Shown here piece after piece: positions 56,193 to 63,884 of a stretch of 64,000 bases of DNA. The position numbers and the translations under genes are program-made. The stretch comes from Azonexus sp. (lineage in GTDB: Bacteria; Pseudomonadota; Gammaproteobacteria; Burkholderiales; Rhodocyclaceae). The DNA lies in NCBI GenBank assembly GCA_030696345.1, contig JAUYSK010000022.1:124001-188000 (forward strand). Direction: 5' to 3'. Below the pieces are notes generated by a model that worked only from the letters and a program-made list of their open reading frames with translations, ran no database searches and was not told where the DNA came from. Within the stretch, counting starts at the first letter, position 1, and each line of letters begins with the position of its first letter.

Positions 56193-58031
56193 TTAGACGA
56201 GATCGATATGAGCGGTACTAGGGGGGGTCAAAAGCTTGGTATTTCCAGCTTTGTTAGAAGCAGGGTTGCTGATTACGCGGTTTTTCCCGGTCTGCTTTGC
56301 CTGATACATGGCTTCGTCGGCGCGCTTGAAAATGGTTGCCTGGGTATCGTCCGGTTGCATCTGTGTCACGCCTGCACTGAAGGTAATAAGCACCTTCTCG
56401 TTGGCATTCAGGAAAAATTTTTTCGTCAGTTCGCGCTGGAGGCGGGTAAGTGCGACAGCGGCATCTTCGAGGGGGGTTTCGGGCAGCAGAACAATGAATT
56501 CCTCTCCACCAAAGCGGGCAATCGTGTCCTGAGGGCGCAAAGTTTCGCGGCAGACGTTGGCCAAATGTATGAGGGCTTGGTCACCAACGTCGTGTCCCAG
56601 TGAGTCATTGAGTTTCTTGAAATTGTCGATGTCGAGCATTCCAACGCAAAGCAGGGTGTCATGTCTCTTTGCCCGCGCTGCCTCTTTCGCGAATATGTCT
56701 TCGAGCCCGCGGCGATTTAGAACGCCAGTCAACTGGTCGTGGCGAACGAGATCGCTGGTGGTTTCGAGCTCTTTTTCGAGTTCACGAATACGCGTTTCTG
56801 ATTCTTCGACTTTTTTCTGGGTCGACCGCAGCTCATCGCGGGAGCGTTGCGCATTGATCTGGATGGCGCGAGTTTCCTGCATGACTTCGCTGAGAACGCT
56901 CCCCAGCTCGGAAATGTCGTTGGCCGCACTTATTTTCCCGGCACAGACTTCGATCTTGTCGTGGTACTCGGAGGTGGCGTCAGCGAAGTTGGCCAGTTGA
57001 TCAACGAAGCCGGCCAGCATGTGCTTGATGGCTTCCTTGGCTTCGAAAAGGCTGGCCTTGAGCTGGCTTTGTTTGTACAGCACTTCCTTGAGGCGGCGCT
57101 CGGCATCGTCAATGGCACGTTGTGAGAGCGGCTTTTCAATAATGTCGCGGACCACATCGATCTGTCCATGCAACCAGCGATCATCAAGAACGAGTTCGGT
57201 GATGTTTTCAACCAGCAGGCGCAGCAGGTTGAGAAGGCTGCTGCGGAGTTCGGCCTGATCTTCGGCCAGCAATTCTAGCTTGAAAGCAAAGCGCTTCAGG
57301 CGAGTGAGGAAGTCCTGCAATTGCTCGGTACTGCTGGCAGTGCGAATGTCGTTGGCCAGTGTCTTGGCATCATTCGATAGCTGCGGGCTTTCCATCAATT
57401 GCGTCGCGATGGCCGTTTCGAGTGTGAAGGCAAAGAGCTGGCGCAATTCGGGCAGCAGATCGCTGGTTGCTGCGGTGGACGGGGTAGAAACGGCATTTTC
57501 CGTCGGAGCAGATACAGGCGTTGCTTCGGTGCCGGCATCAGGCTCCGCCCCCTTGCCTTGCCCCCAGGAGCGCAGCAGGTTTTGCAGGCGGTTATATAGC
57601 GTTTCCGGGTTTGCGCCACTGCTGGTTAGTACGTGCTCAAGGGATTCGCGCTTTCGGGCAGCGGTTAGCCCCGCATGTTTTGCATCCCAGAGCCGGAGAA
57701 GGTCAGAAATAAGCTCCGACCAGGCAAGTTTCTGGGTGACCGCAAGGGCGCCGACAAACTCAACTAAATGGGTTTTGTAGTCATCCCAGTTGGAGCCTTT
57801 GACTGCTTCTTCCAGCAGTCTGGAGAGGCGCATTTGATCGGGGGTGGCTTTTGGCAGTGCCGTCGCCAGCGAACGCAGCTGTTTCTCCGGGAATGGCTCG
57901 GCCACCGCCTTGGTGCCGGAAATTTCCTGATACAGCGTCAAATAATTGTCGGGCGTTGGTGGAACGCGGCGCGAGGCGAGCAGACGAAGCGTTTCGCGAG
58001 CAATTTCAAAAGGATTGGTCAGTGTCGTCAT
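56193..58031 (-). CDS. Diguanylate cyclase with long helical N-terminal region
   Basis: 612 residues. The C-terminal GGDEF domain (about 440-600) has the active motif GGEEF in RFGGEEFIVLLPE and an inhibitory I-site RPQD five residues before it, so product feedback is expected. A coiled-coil segment (about 385-425) links it to about 380 N-terminal residues that are helical and not assigned to a family by me; there are no membrane helices. It sits between the glycosyltransferase and tRNA-Thr and may set c-di-GMP for YcgR. The start ATG is 46 bases from the tRNA gene, with promoters back to back. Confidence 0.9.
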   Translation of the reverse strand: MTTLTNPFEIARETLRLLASRRVPPTPDNYLTLYQEISGTKAVAEPFPEKQLRSLATALPKATPDQMRLSRLLEEAVKGSNWDDYKTHLVEFVGALAVTQKLAWSELISDLLRLWDAKHAGLTAARKRESLEHVLTSSGANPETLYNRLQNLLRSWGQGKGAEPDAGTEATPVSAPTENAVSTPSTAATSDLLPELRQLFAFTLETAIATQLMESPQLSNDAKTLANDIRTASSTEQLQDFLTRLKRFAFKLELLAEDQAELRSSLLNLLRLLVENITELVLDDRWLHGQIDVVRDIIEKPLSQRAIDDAERRLKEVLYKQSQLKASLFEAKEAIKHMLAGFVDQLANFADATSEYHDKIEVCAGKISAANDISELGSVLSEVMQETRAIQINAQRSRDELRSTQKKVEESETRIRELEKELETTSDLVRHDQLTGVLNRRGLEDIFAKEAARAKRHDTLLCVGMLDIDNFKKLNDSLGHDVGDQALIHLANVCRETLRPQDTIARFGGEEFIVLLPETPLEDAAVALTRLQRELTKKFFLNANEKVLITFSAGVTQMQPDDTQATIFKRADEAMYQAKQTGKNRVISNPASNKAGNTKLLTPPSTAHIDLV

Positions 58032-58032
58032 G

Positions 58033-58059
58033 TTGAAATTCAGGTGATCAGGCTATAAT
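58033..58059 (+). promoter_or_regulatory. Promoter of tRNA-Thr
   Basis: TATAAT at 58054-58059, with a TTGAAA 15 bases upstream (58033-58038). A GC-rich stretch GCGGCCCC follows the -10, the kind of discriminator linked to stringent control of stable RNA genes. Confidence 0.65.
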
Positions 58060-58076
58060 GCGGCCCCACACGATGG

Positions 58077-58150
58077 GCCCCCGTAGCATGAAGGTCGTGC
58101 AGTTGATTTGTAATCATCAGGTAGCGGTTCGATTCCGTTCGGGGGCACCA
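58077..58150 (+). tRNA. tRNA-Thr, anticodon TGT
   Basis: Acceptor GCCCCCG pairs fully with CGGGGGC; D stem GCAT/GTGC with GG in a short 7-base loop; anticodon stem GTTGA/TCATC (one T-T mismatch) around loop TTTGTAA, anticodon TGT; 4-base variable loop; T arm AGCGG TTCGATT CCGTT. Discriminator A at 58147, and CCA is encoded. It reads ACA codons. Identity is confident; the anticodon-stem mismatch is unusual. Confidence 0.92.
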
Positions 58151-58167
58151 GTAAAATCAAACAGTTA

Positions 58168-58195
58168 GGCCATTCTTCGGAGTGGCTTTTTTGTT
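58168..58195 (+). terminator. Terminator of tRNA-Thr
   Basis: Stem GCCATTC/GAGTGGC with a TTCG tetraloop, followed directly by TTTTTT. It is 17 bases after the tRNA. From here to 58419 (about 225 bases) I see no gene, only an imperfect inverted repeat ACTGCC...GGCAGT near 58381-58416. Confidence 0.92.
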
Positions 58196-58419
58196 TTCCG
58201 GGTTTCATGTAAGAGTTTTTCATCAATGCACCGTCACTTTGGGCCTGATTGTTTCATGATCATAACCGGGGGCGGGGCAGTAAAAACGCAATTTCCACAA
58301 ACCCATGCTGCTCTTTCTGAGATGGTTGGCTTGCCTAGTTTGAGCATAGGGCAAATCTTCAGCCCCGCAGGTTGACGATACTGCCCGCTTGACCTGATAT
58401 CGTCGGCAGTGGTGATGCT

Positions 58420-58728
58420 CTATGCGCCCAGCAGGTGAGCCACTGGCGTAACCTTCGGCATGCCAGCTTCTCTCGCTTGCCAGAGGTCATAGGCGGTTTG
58501 CTGCGCCAGCCATGCATCGGCATGCCCGCCGTTTTTCAAGCCCAGCCAGCCCTCAAGGCGAAGGGCCATCACTGGGGAAATGGCAGCGCGACCATTGAGA
58601 ACGCGGGAAAGGGCGGCGCGGGTTACGCCAAGCTGGGCGGCTGCGTCGGTAACGGTCAGTCCCAAGGCTGGCAGTACATCCTCTCGCAGCGTTTCGCCGG
58701 GGTGTGGCGGGTTAAACATTCGACTCAT
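58420..58728 (-). CDS. higA: HigA-type antitoxin (XRE HTH)
   Basis: 102 residues beginning MSRMFNPPHPGETLREDVL, a hallmark of HigA. The HTH is at about 24-60 (LTVTDAAAQLGVTRAALSRVL). It neutralises the toxin encoded just upstream and should repress the operon. Toxin-first order is typical for higBA. 12 bases separate the genes. Confidence 0.95.
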   Translation of the reverse strand: MSRMFNPPHPGETLREDVLPALGLTVTDAAAQLGVTRAALSRVLNGRAAISPVMALRLEGWLGLKNGGHADAWLAQQTAYDLWQAREAGMPKVTPVAHLLGA

Positions 58729-58740
58729 CTTGCTTACCTC

Positions 58741-59019
58741 TCAGTGGTAGTCCTGGTAATTGACCAGAACAGCGTCGCCATCTTCAAAGGTGAAAGTCAG
58801 ACGCCAGTTGCCGTTCACCGTTATCGAGAAATGCCCGGCCAAGTTGCCGGTCAAGCCGTGAAACCTCCAGCCGGGCACATTCATGTAGTCCGAGTTTTTC
58901 GCTGCATCAAGGCGGATTAGCTGGCGCGACAAACGAGCCGCGTGGTGCGGCTGAATGCCGGCTTTACTTCCTGTCTCGAAAAAGGTTTGCAGCCCTTTGT
59001 GTTGGAAACTCTTGATCAT
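58741..59019 (-). CDS. higB: HigB-type toxin (RelE-like mRNA interferase)
   Basis: 92 residues starting MIKSFQHKGLQTFFETGSKAG, with NPxxR-type core PGWRFHGLTG and C-terminal VNGNWRLTFTFEDGDAVLV, matching HigB-1 ribosome-dependent RNases. The catalytic-region residues look intact. The predicted promoter places the transcription start at or within three bases of the ATG, and no ribosome site is visible. Confidence 0.94.
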   Translation of the reverse strand: MIKSFQHKGLQTFFETGSKAGIQPHHAARLSRQLIRLDAAKNSDYMNVPGWRFHGLTGNLAGHFSITVNGNWRLTFTFEDGDAVLVNYQDYH

Positions 59020-59024
59020 GGTGA

Positions 59025-59053
59025 ATTGTATAGCGTGGCGTTTCAGGTATCAA
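59025..59053 (-). promoter_or_regulatory. Promoter of higBA
   Basis: Minus strand: TTGATA (59048-59053), 17 bases, TACAAT (59025-59030). The -10 ends 6 bases before the higB ATG, implying a leaderless or near-leaderless transcript. Confidence 0.75.
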
Positions 59054-59135
59054 GACGCATTCTTTCTTCTCATCTGCACAACGTTTGCGGACTTCTTGCC
59101 GCTAGCAATGTTGCGAAGTCGTTGCTTCCATGCCG

Positions 59136-59717
59136 CTACTTTGTTGGGGGCGATAGCTCCTTTATTTCAGTGTGTCGCGGACAGGAAATCAGGTGGTCAT
59201 TCACCATGCCGGATGCCTGCATGAAGGCATAACAGATTGTTGAACCGACAAATTTGAAGCCGGAGCGAACTAACGCTTTGCTCATTGCATCGGACTGGAC
59301 CGTCTTTGACGGAACCTCGGCCATGGATTTCCAGTTGTTTTGAATGGGTTTGCCATCGACAAATCCCCAAAGAAAGTCGCTGAATGTCTGGCCTTCTGTT
59401 TTGATGGCGAGGAATGCTTTGGCATTTTGAATGGTTGCGGCAACTTTGGCCCGATTCCGGATTATGCCGGGGTCTGCCAACAGTTCAGCGACCTTCTGGT
59501 CATCGTAGCGGGCAATAGGTTCCGGGTCGAAGCCGTCAAACACCCGGCGGTAGTGTTCCCGCTTTTTGAGGACAGTTGACCAGGACAGTCCTGCTTGAGC
59601 ACCTTCCAGGATGAGCAGCTCAAACAATGCCCGGTCGTCGCGGAGTGGTACGCCCCACTCGGAATCATGATATTGACGATAAAGATCAAAGCCTTCGCAC
59701 CAAGGGCAGCGTTCCAT
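59136..59717 (-). CDS. tag: DNA-3-methyladenine glycosylase I
   Basis: Base-excision repair of 3-methyladenine. 193 residues. Zinc-snap ligands C4 and H17 at the N-terminus and the His/Cys pair in DHLISCPRH at the C-terminus are present; E38 in LEGAQAGLSW is the substrate-binding glutamate. Length and start are standard. It ends about 83 bases before the higBA promoter and is probably monocistronic. Confidence 0.96.
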   Translation of the reverse strand: MERCPWCEGFDLYRQYHDSEWGVPLRDDRALFELLILEGAQAGLSWSTVLKKREHYRRVFDGFDPEPIARYDDQKVAELLADPGIIRNRAKVAATIQNAKAFLAIKTEGQTFSDFLWGFVDGKPIQNNWKSMAEVPSKTVQSDAMSKALVRSGFKFVGSTICYAFMQASGMVNDHLISCPRHTEIKELSPPTK

Positions 59718-59779
59718 AGGGTTAAGTCTCTCTGAGCCTGGATTGGACAGGGGGGCGCCGGATGGAGGTTCGCCTCGTC

Positions 59780-60559
59780 TCAGATCCGGTTAAGCAGTTC
59801 GATTTTCTTGGTGTTGAACTCGTCCTGCGTCAGTACGCCGGCGTCGCGTAACTGGGCGAGTTTCTGAATCAGTTCGACCATCTCCTGGGTTGAGCTGTTG
59901 CCCATCGGTGCGCCCTGAAGTGGCGCCTGGTTTTGCATTGGCGCTTCGTTGAAAGGCTGGTTCGCCGGCGCGTACTGCGGCGCGGCGAAATTGGTCGATA
60001 CGGCGGGTGCCAAGCCGTTGCCGGAAACGAGTGGCAGGCTGCTGACTGAAATCGTGCCGAACTGACTGCTGAAGGTGAGCGAGGTATCTCCCCCTTGTTG
60101 CTGGCTGACGCCGCCGATCTGGTGGTTCAATGTGTCATAGACGCTGACCTGGCCGTTCGACTCGATGGCCAGCCTTTGCGGGAAAACGGCGTAGCGAATG
60201 TTGTTTTGTGCTCCACTGCTAAACGGGCTCCCCAGGTCGCCTGGCCACCATTGAGCGCTGCCGTAGGTGCCTTGCGGTATCGGAAGGAAAACTTGCATGT
60301 TTGCCAGATAACCGGATAACTCGTTGCACAGGTTATCCACGGTCATTTTCAAACCGTGGTTGAACATGTCGCCCACCATGGTCATGCCACCGCGCATCCA
60401 CTGCCCGGAACCACCCAGTTCGGGGCAGTTGAACTGCGCCATGCTGCCGGCGCCATTGTTGACGGCGATCAGCATATGAACGACAGCATCCTGGCTAAGG
60501 TTGTAGCGGAGGGCGATAGCGTTGACTGCGTTTTGACCAGCTTGAGTAAGCTGCTGCAT
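59780..60559 (-). CDS. SHOCT-domain protein of unknown function
   Basis: 259 residues from the ATG at 60559, which has AGGAG nine bases upstream; a longer frame to 60646 lacks support. The N-terminal 60 residues are helical (TQAGQNAVNAIALRYNLSQ), the centre (about 60-190) is a soluble beta-rich region unknown to me with aromatic residues (GSAQWWPGDLG), then a Pro/Gln/Ala-rich linker, and a C-terminal SHOCT domain (about 222-257, LAQLRDAGVLTQDEFNTKK). SHOCT domains usually mediate oligomerisation. No signal peptide or membrane helix. Confidence 0.8.
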   Translation of the reverse strand: MQQLTQAGQNAVNAIALRYNLSQDAVVHMLIAVNNGAGSMAQFNCPELGGSGQWMRGGMTMVGDMFNHGLKMTVDNLCNELSGYLANMQVFLPIPQGTYGSAQWWPGDLGSPFSSGAQNNIRYAVFPQRLAIESNGQVSVYDTLNHQIGGVSQQQGGDTSLTFSSQFGTISVSSLPLVSGNGLAPAVSTNFAAPQYAPANQPFNEAPMQNQAPLQGAPMGNSSTQEMVELIQKLAQLRDAGVLTQDEFNTKKIELLNRI

Positions 60560-60682
60560 AGGACTGGCTCCTGAAAAGCTGATTTGGTAAGTAAAACGGC
60601 CCGTGCAGGACCGGGGCGAATGATATGTCATCCTGCCTCGCGCCAAATCGATGGCGGGATTTTTTGTGGCGTGAGTCAGGCA

Positions 60683-61333
60683 TCAATCCAGCAGCATCGC
60701 TTCTCTCAGCGCGGCCGGGAGAAGCTTCCTGTGCCAGAAATCTTCATGCCCGAAATTGTTTTCAACCCTGAGCGCGCATCCCTTTTCCAGAGCAAGTTGC
60801 GTTGGCTTGCCGCCTTCTCGCAATTTGGCTGAGTCCATACGTTTTCCCAGCGCGACACCGGACAAGCCAAACGGCTTGCCAATTTCAGTGATCTTCATCC
60901 AGACGGATCGATCAAGGGGGGCAGGCACAGCAACTCCGATGGCGCGTTTCGAAAGTGCATCCGCCTCAGTGTTCTCTTCTCTCGGAATCCAGCAAAGAGA
61001 AACATTCGGAATCTGGGCCATCAGTTCCTGAACGGTCTTGCAAAGAGGGACCAGCCCCTGCGCGTTGATCAGCCACTCGCCACTAACCTGTTTGATCACC
61101 AGTTGGCTGTCGCCATAGATGATGAGGTCTTGCACCTGAGCCTCTGCGGCCGCGTCAAGTACCGCCATGAGCGCACAGTATTCGGCCTCATTGTTTGTGC
61201 CTTCGCCAATCTCCTGGGCAATTTCCACTCGCTGACCGTCGGGGCCTTTTAGGACGGCGCCGACTCCGCGTATTCCCGGGTTCGTGTACTTCGTCGCCCC
61301 GTCAAACCAGGCGTGCCAGGTGTTGTTGTCCAT
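60683..61333 (-). CDS. RNase H-like protein with C-terminal extension
   Basis: 216 residues from the ATG at 61333. The RNase H fold (about 5-135) keeps the four acidic residues: D11 in WFDGATK, E in NNEAEYCAL, D in YGDSQLV and D in NTEADALS. This suggests cleavage of RNA in RNA-DNA hybrids. The last 80 residues (WMKITEIGKPFGLSGVALGKR onward) look like an added domain of unknown role with a possible winged-helix pattern. It is divergent from the LexA-controlled gene; the LexA box is 95 bases from its start, so co-regulation is possible but less certain. Confidence 0.82.
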   Translation of the reverse strand: MDNNTWHAWFDGATKYTNPGIRGVGAVLKGPDGQRVEIAQEIGEGTNNEAEYCALMAVLDAAAEAQVQDLIIYGDSQLVIKQVSGEWLINAQGLVPLCKTVQELMAQIPNVSLCWIPREENTEADALSKRAIGVAVPAPLDRSVWMKITEIGKPFGLSGVALGKRMDSAKLREGGKPTQLALEKGCALRVENNFGHEDFWHRKLLPAALREAMLLD

Positions 61334-61409
61334 TCGATCATTTCTCCACAGATGGCTCAATGCTAGCCCAGTTCATTGCCACAAGATCAGAAGACCTTGA
61401 AGGCCACGC

Positions 61410-61443
61410 TTGTAGACCTGCCGAATACTGTATAGAATTACAG
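61410..61443 (+). promoter_or_regulatory. LexA-controlled promoter (SOS box over the -10)
   Basis: TTGTAG (61410-61415), 17 bases, TAGAAT (61433-61438). CTGTATAGAATTACAG at 61428-61443 fits the LexA operator CTGT-N8-ACAG exactly and overlaps the -10, so bound LexA would block transcription. It ends 26 bases before the ATG at 61470. Confidence 0.82.
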
Positions 61444-61469
61444 TCATTCTTACAGTGTCGAGGTTCATC

Positions 61470-61820
61470 ATGAACAAGCAGATGCAGGAAATGAAAGATG
61501 TGGCCACCGGCATCGTCAACGGTCTTTTGGCTTCAAATACAAAAACCGATGTGGTCTTCAAACGGACTATTGCGCTACATGCGGGTGAAGGCAAGGATGT
61601 GCTGGTCTTCGGTAACGTTCACCCTGAATACAACGATGGCTATTGCATCGCGGTATTGAATCCGAGGCTGGCACTTCAGGAACTGTTGCAGCCAGCGGTG
61701 GCCTATAGCCCAGCCATTCTGAATGAGCTGGTAGCCGGGCACTGCGAGGCGATGGTGCAGGTGCAGATAGTCGGCAAACGCGCATCACTTGAGAGTAGCT
61801 ACCACGCACGTCATCAGTAA
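61470..61820 (+). CDS. Unknown 116-residue protein, predicted SOS gene
   Basis: I do not recognise this family. It is a small soluble protein without signal or membrane segments, with a helical start (MQEMKDVATGIVNGLL), a central beta-like region (DVLVFGNVHPEYNDGYCIAVL) and a helical C-terminal half (LQELLQPAVAYSPAILNELV). The ATG at 61470 has GAGG upstream. A LexA box controls its promoter and an SRAP gene follows after 6 bases without its own ribosome site, so both should be induced by DNA damage as one operon. Function in DNA damage is inferred from context only. Confidence 0.75.
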   Translation: MNKQMQEMKDVATGIVNGLLASNTKTDVVFKRTIALHAGEGKDVLVFGNVHPEYNDGYCIAVLNPRLALQELLQPAVAYSPAILNELVAGHCEAMVQVQIVGKRASLESSYHARHQ

Positions 61821-61826
61821 TCTGCC

Positions 61827-62474
61827 ATGTGCGGGCGTTACGAACTAAAGGCGACAGCCAGGGAACTGGTGAAACACTTCCTGCACCTACGCCTTGGCAG
61901 CAGCGATATGCCCCGTAATGACGAGATTCGTCCAACAGATTCTGTGCTGCTTCTGACCGGCAATGGTGATGGCTATTGCGGCAGCAGCGCAAAGTGGGGA
62001 TTGGTTGGCGCCTTTCTGGACCGTGAGCCGCGCAGTCCCCTGATCAACCTGCGTAGCGAAGGGCTGGAGGACATGCCGTTTTATGGCAAGTTGCTGAAGC
62101 GCAACCGCTGCCTGATTCCGGCGACTGCATTTTTCGAGTGGCAAGCGGTGGCCGGTGGCAGCAAACAGAAGGTACGGATCAGCGATGCCAAAGGTAAGCC
62201 GTTGATGTTTGCCGGGATATTCGACCAGCATCGACTCGCTGGAAAGACCTGCGCGATCCTGACGATGGCGGCTAGTAAAGCACTTGCCGCGACCCATGAG
62301 CGTATGCCAGTCATCTTGAGTCACGAAGAGAGCGTTTTCTGGCTAGAGGAGCATGCTGAATTCCCGTCAGATGCGTATTCGGAGATTGTTCAGCCAGCCT
62401 CAAGGCGTTCGCTGGTTGTCGAGGCCGTGGTCGAGCCAAAAGTTTCACCGCAACTGTCGTTTGAGTTTGCCTGA
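61827..62474 (+). CDS. SRAP/YedK-family protein (SOS response-associated), divergent active site
   Basis: YedK/HMCES proteins crosslink through Cys2 to abasic sites in single-stranded DNA and protect them. This 215-residue member has Cys2 (MCGRY), the Asn-Arg segment LINLRSEG (N74, R76), catalytic-region E104 in FFEW and H157 in ATHERMPVIL. The position of YedK Asn37 (in YNVAPG) is occupied by Glu33 in DEIRPTDSV. It is coupled to the LexA-controlled gene upstream. AP-site binding is likely; the changed residue may alter chemistry. It converges with the HDOD gene. Confidence 0.92.
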   Translation: MCGRYELKATARELVKHFLHLRLGSSDMPRNDEIRPTDSVLLLTGNGDGYCGSSAKWGLVGAFLDREPRSPLINLRSEGLEDMPFYGKLLKRNRCLIPATAFFEWQAVAGGSKQKVRISDAKGKPLMFAGIFDQHRLAGKTCAILTMAASKALAATHERMPVILSHEESVFWLEEHAEFPSDAYSEIVQPASRRSLVVEAVVEPKVSPQLSFEFA

Positions 62475-62525
62475 TTGCCGAAGGGGCGCTGACGTCCTCT
62501 GCGATTTTTTCGGCGCCTGTGTATT

Positions 62526-63404
62526 TCAGGTTTCTTCGAGCGCAAGAGCTACGCGCTGTCGCAAGTCGTCGAGTTCATTTTCAGAGATGCCAATGAAAGC
62601 CAAAGCTCTTTCGAAGAGATCAATGCCCACTTCAAAATCGCCTTCCCCGAGTACTTCGGCGGTCAGATGCTCGGCAATCTGGGTGACTGCGATGAGTGAC
62701 AAGGCACTCCCCGGCAAGGTCTGGTCTGGCAATTCATAGAGATCCGGTTCGTGATGAAAACGGATTGCCTGGCCAAGAATCGGTGGCAAGCCCCAGTTCC
62801 TTACCATCAGTGATGCAACAACCGGATGCGTACAGGGAAAGTAACTGTTCTCGGCATCCACCAGCATTTTCCCTTCGGTTTTGGCCGTAGCCATGACACG
62901 CTCGTATTCCTTGAAACGCTTCATCATCATCGGAATCGCAGCGTCGTGAAACAGGGCATAGGTGTAGGCGGCATCCGGGGAAATGCCGAATTGACGCCGG
63001 GCCACCAAACCAGAGACAACCGCTGTTTGTGTCGCGCGTCGCCAGAATTGATCAAGCCAGGCAGCGGGCAGGCCGTCGACGGAGGAGCGTAAAGCGACGC
63101 CAACGACAACGCAGACAACAATTTTTGTACCAAGCCGCTCGACCGCGTTGCGAACACTGGAAATCGGACTGCTTGAACGGTACAGGACTGAATTGGCGAG
63201 CTTGAGCGCTGCCGCGGACATGCTTGGGTCGGCCGTGATCAGGTCAGCCAGCATGCGCAGGTCGGGCTCGTCCTTTTGTGCTTCAGCCATGGCTTTCGCC
63301 ACAATCGCCGGACATACCGGAATATCGATGGTGGAAATGACTTTCTGCAACTGATCGTGGGACAGTTCGCCCGTATTCAAGGTGTTTTCAGCAGCGTCTG
63401 TCAT
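62526..63404 (-). CDS. HDOD-domain signalling protein
   Basis: 292 residues dominated by an HDOD domain (about 20-215): PAIVAKAMAEAQKDEPDLRMLADLI at its start and ILGQAIRFHHEPD near the end. The HD catalytic pair is absent, as in the family. Such proteins are regulatory scaffolds in chemotaxis, c-di-GMP and stress pathways; the target here is unknown. No fused EAL or GGDEF domain. Confidence 0.9.
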   Translation of the reverse strand: MTDAAENTLNTGELSHDQLQKVISTIDIPVCPAIVAKAMAEAQKDEPDLRMLADLITADPSMSAAALKLANSVLYRSSSPISSVRNAVERLGTKIVVCVVVGVALRSSVDGLPAAWLDQFWRRATQTAVVSGLVARRQFGISPDAAYTYALFHDAAIPMMMKRFKEYERVMATAKTEGKMLVDAENSYFPCTHPVVASLMVRNWGLPPILGQAIRFHHEPDLYELPDQTLPGSALSLIAVTQIAEHLTAEVLGEGDFEVGIDLFERALAFIGISENELDDLRQRVALALEET

Positions 63405-63510
63405 GGGGTTTTCAACGTTATTGCAATAAATGACATTGTACGCATGCTGTGCGAGTTCAAATCGCAGATTTGCTTATTGTCTGTGAAGCCGACGAAAGCT
63501 GGTTTACAGC

Positions 63511-63536
63511 CAAAACAAAACCCGCCAAAGGCGGGT
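63511..63536 (-). terminator. Terminator after the small unknown gene
   Basis: Minus strand ACCCGCC, TTT, GGCGGGT, then TTTGTTTTG; a 7-base-pair GC-rich stem with a T-rich tail, 38 bases after the stop at 63575. Confidence 0.85.
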
Positions 63537-63574
63537 TGGTTGTTCTGTCAAACCGGGGGCTGCTTAGCGCAATA

Positions 63575-63781
63575 TCACCGGCCCAAATGATGCAGTACGG
63601 TATGCAGGCGCTCGGCAGCTCTTGCTGCTTCCGGATCGTTCTCCGTCAGTTTCAGAACGTCTTCCCAGTTGATGTATCGATCAAGTCGAACAAGGGCGTT
63701 GGCGCTGGTTGCATCCAGATTGATGTTCAAAACAAGAGCATCACCATTGCCGTCAAGCCGGTATTCAAACAAACCTTGCAT
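63575..63781 (-). CDS. Small unknown protein (68 residues)
   Basis: A short acidic soluble protein starting MQGLFEYRLDGNGDAL, with a region resembling a two-helix bundle (RYINWEDVLKLTEND, ARAAERLHTVLHHL). GGAG lies nine bases before the ATG and a clear terminator follows, which support a real gene. Family and role are unknown to me. The promoter region is shared with the divergent TetR gene. Confidence 0.65.
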   Translation of the reverse strand: MQGLFEYRLDGNGDALVLNINLDATSANALVRLDRYINWEDVLKLTENDPEAARAAERLHTVLHHLGR

Positions 63782-63847
63782 GCTTCATTCTCCAAGTTTT
63801 CGCGGGATAAACGGCGCTAGTGTATCGCATTGCCTGGAGTTGGCCAC

Positions 63848-63862
63848 TAGACGACTGGTCTA
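63848..63862 (+). promoter_or_regulatory. Palindromic operator TAGAC-N5-GTCTA before the TetR gene
   Basis: A perfect inverted repeat TAGAC GACTG GTCTA lies 22 bases before the TetR ATG. The half-sites TAGAC/GTCTA are of the kind bound by NemR/AcuR-like TetR regulators, so it is the likely autoregulatory site. Confidence 0.65.
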
Positions 63863-63884
63863 ATAGATGGCAATATGACTCCCA

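Noticed and set aside
58077..58419. tRNA-Thr as an integration site for a mobile element
   Set aside because: No integrase gene and no direct repeat of the tRNA 3' end were seen downstream; the higBA pair alone is not enough evidence.
60640..60682. Short inverted repeat CGCCA/TGGCG next to a T-run
   Set aside because: The T-run is on the strand where no gene ends; the stem is only five base pairs.
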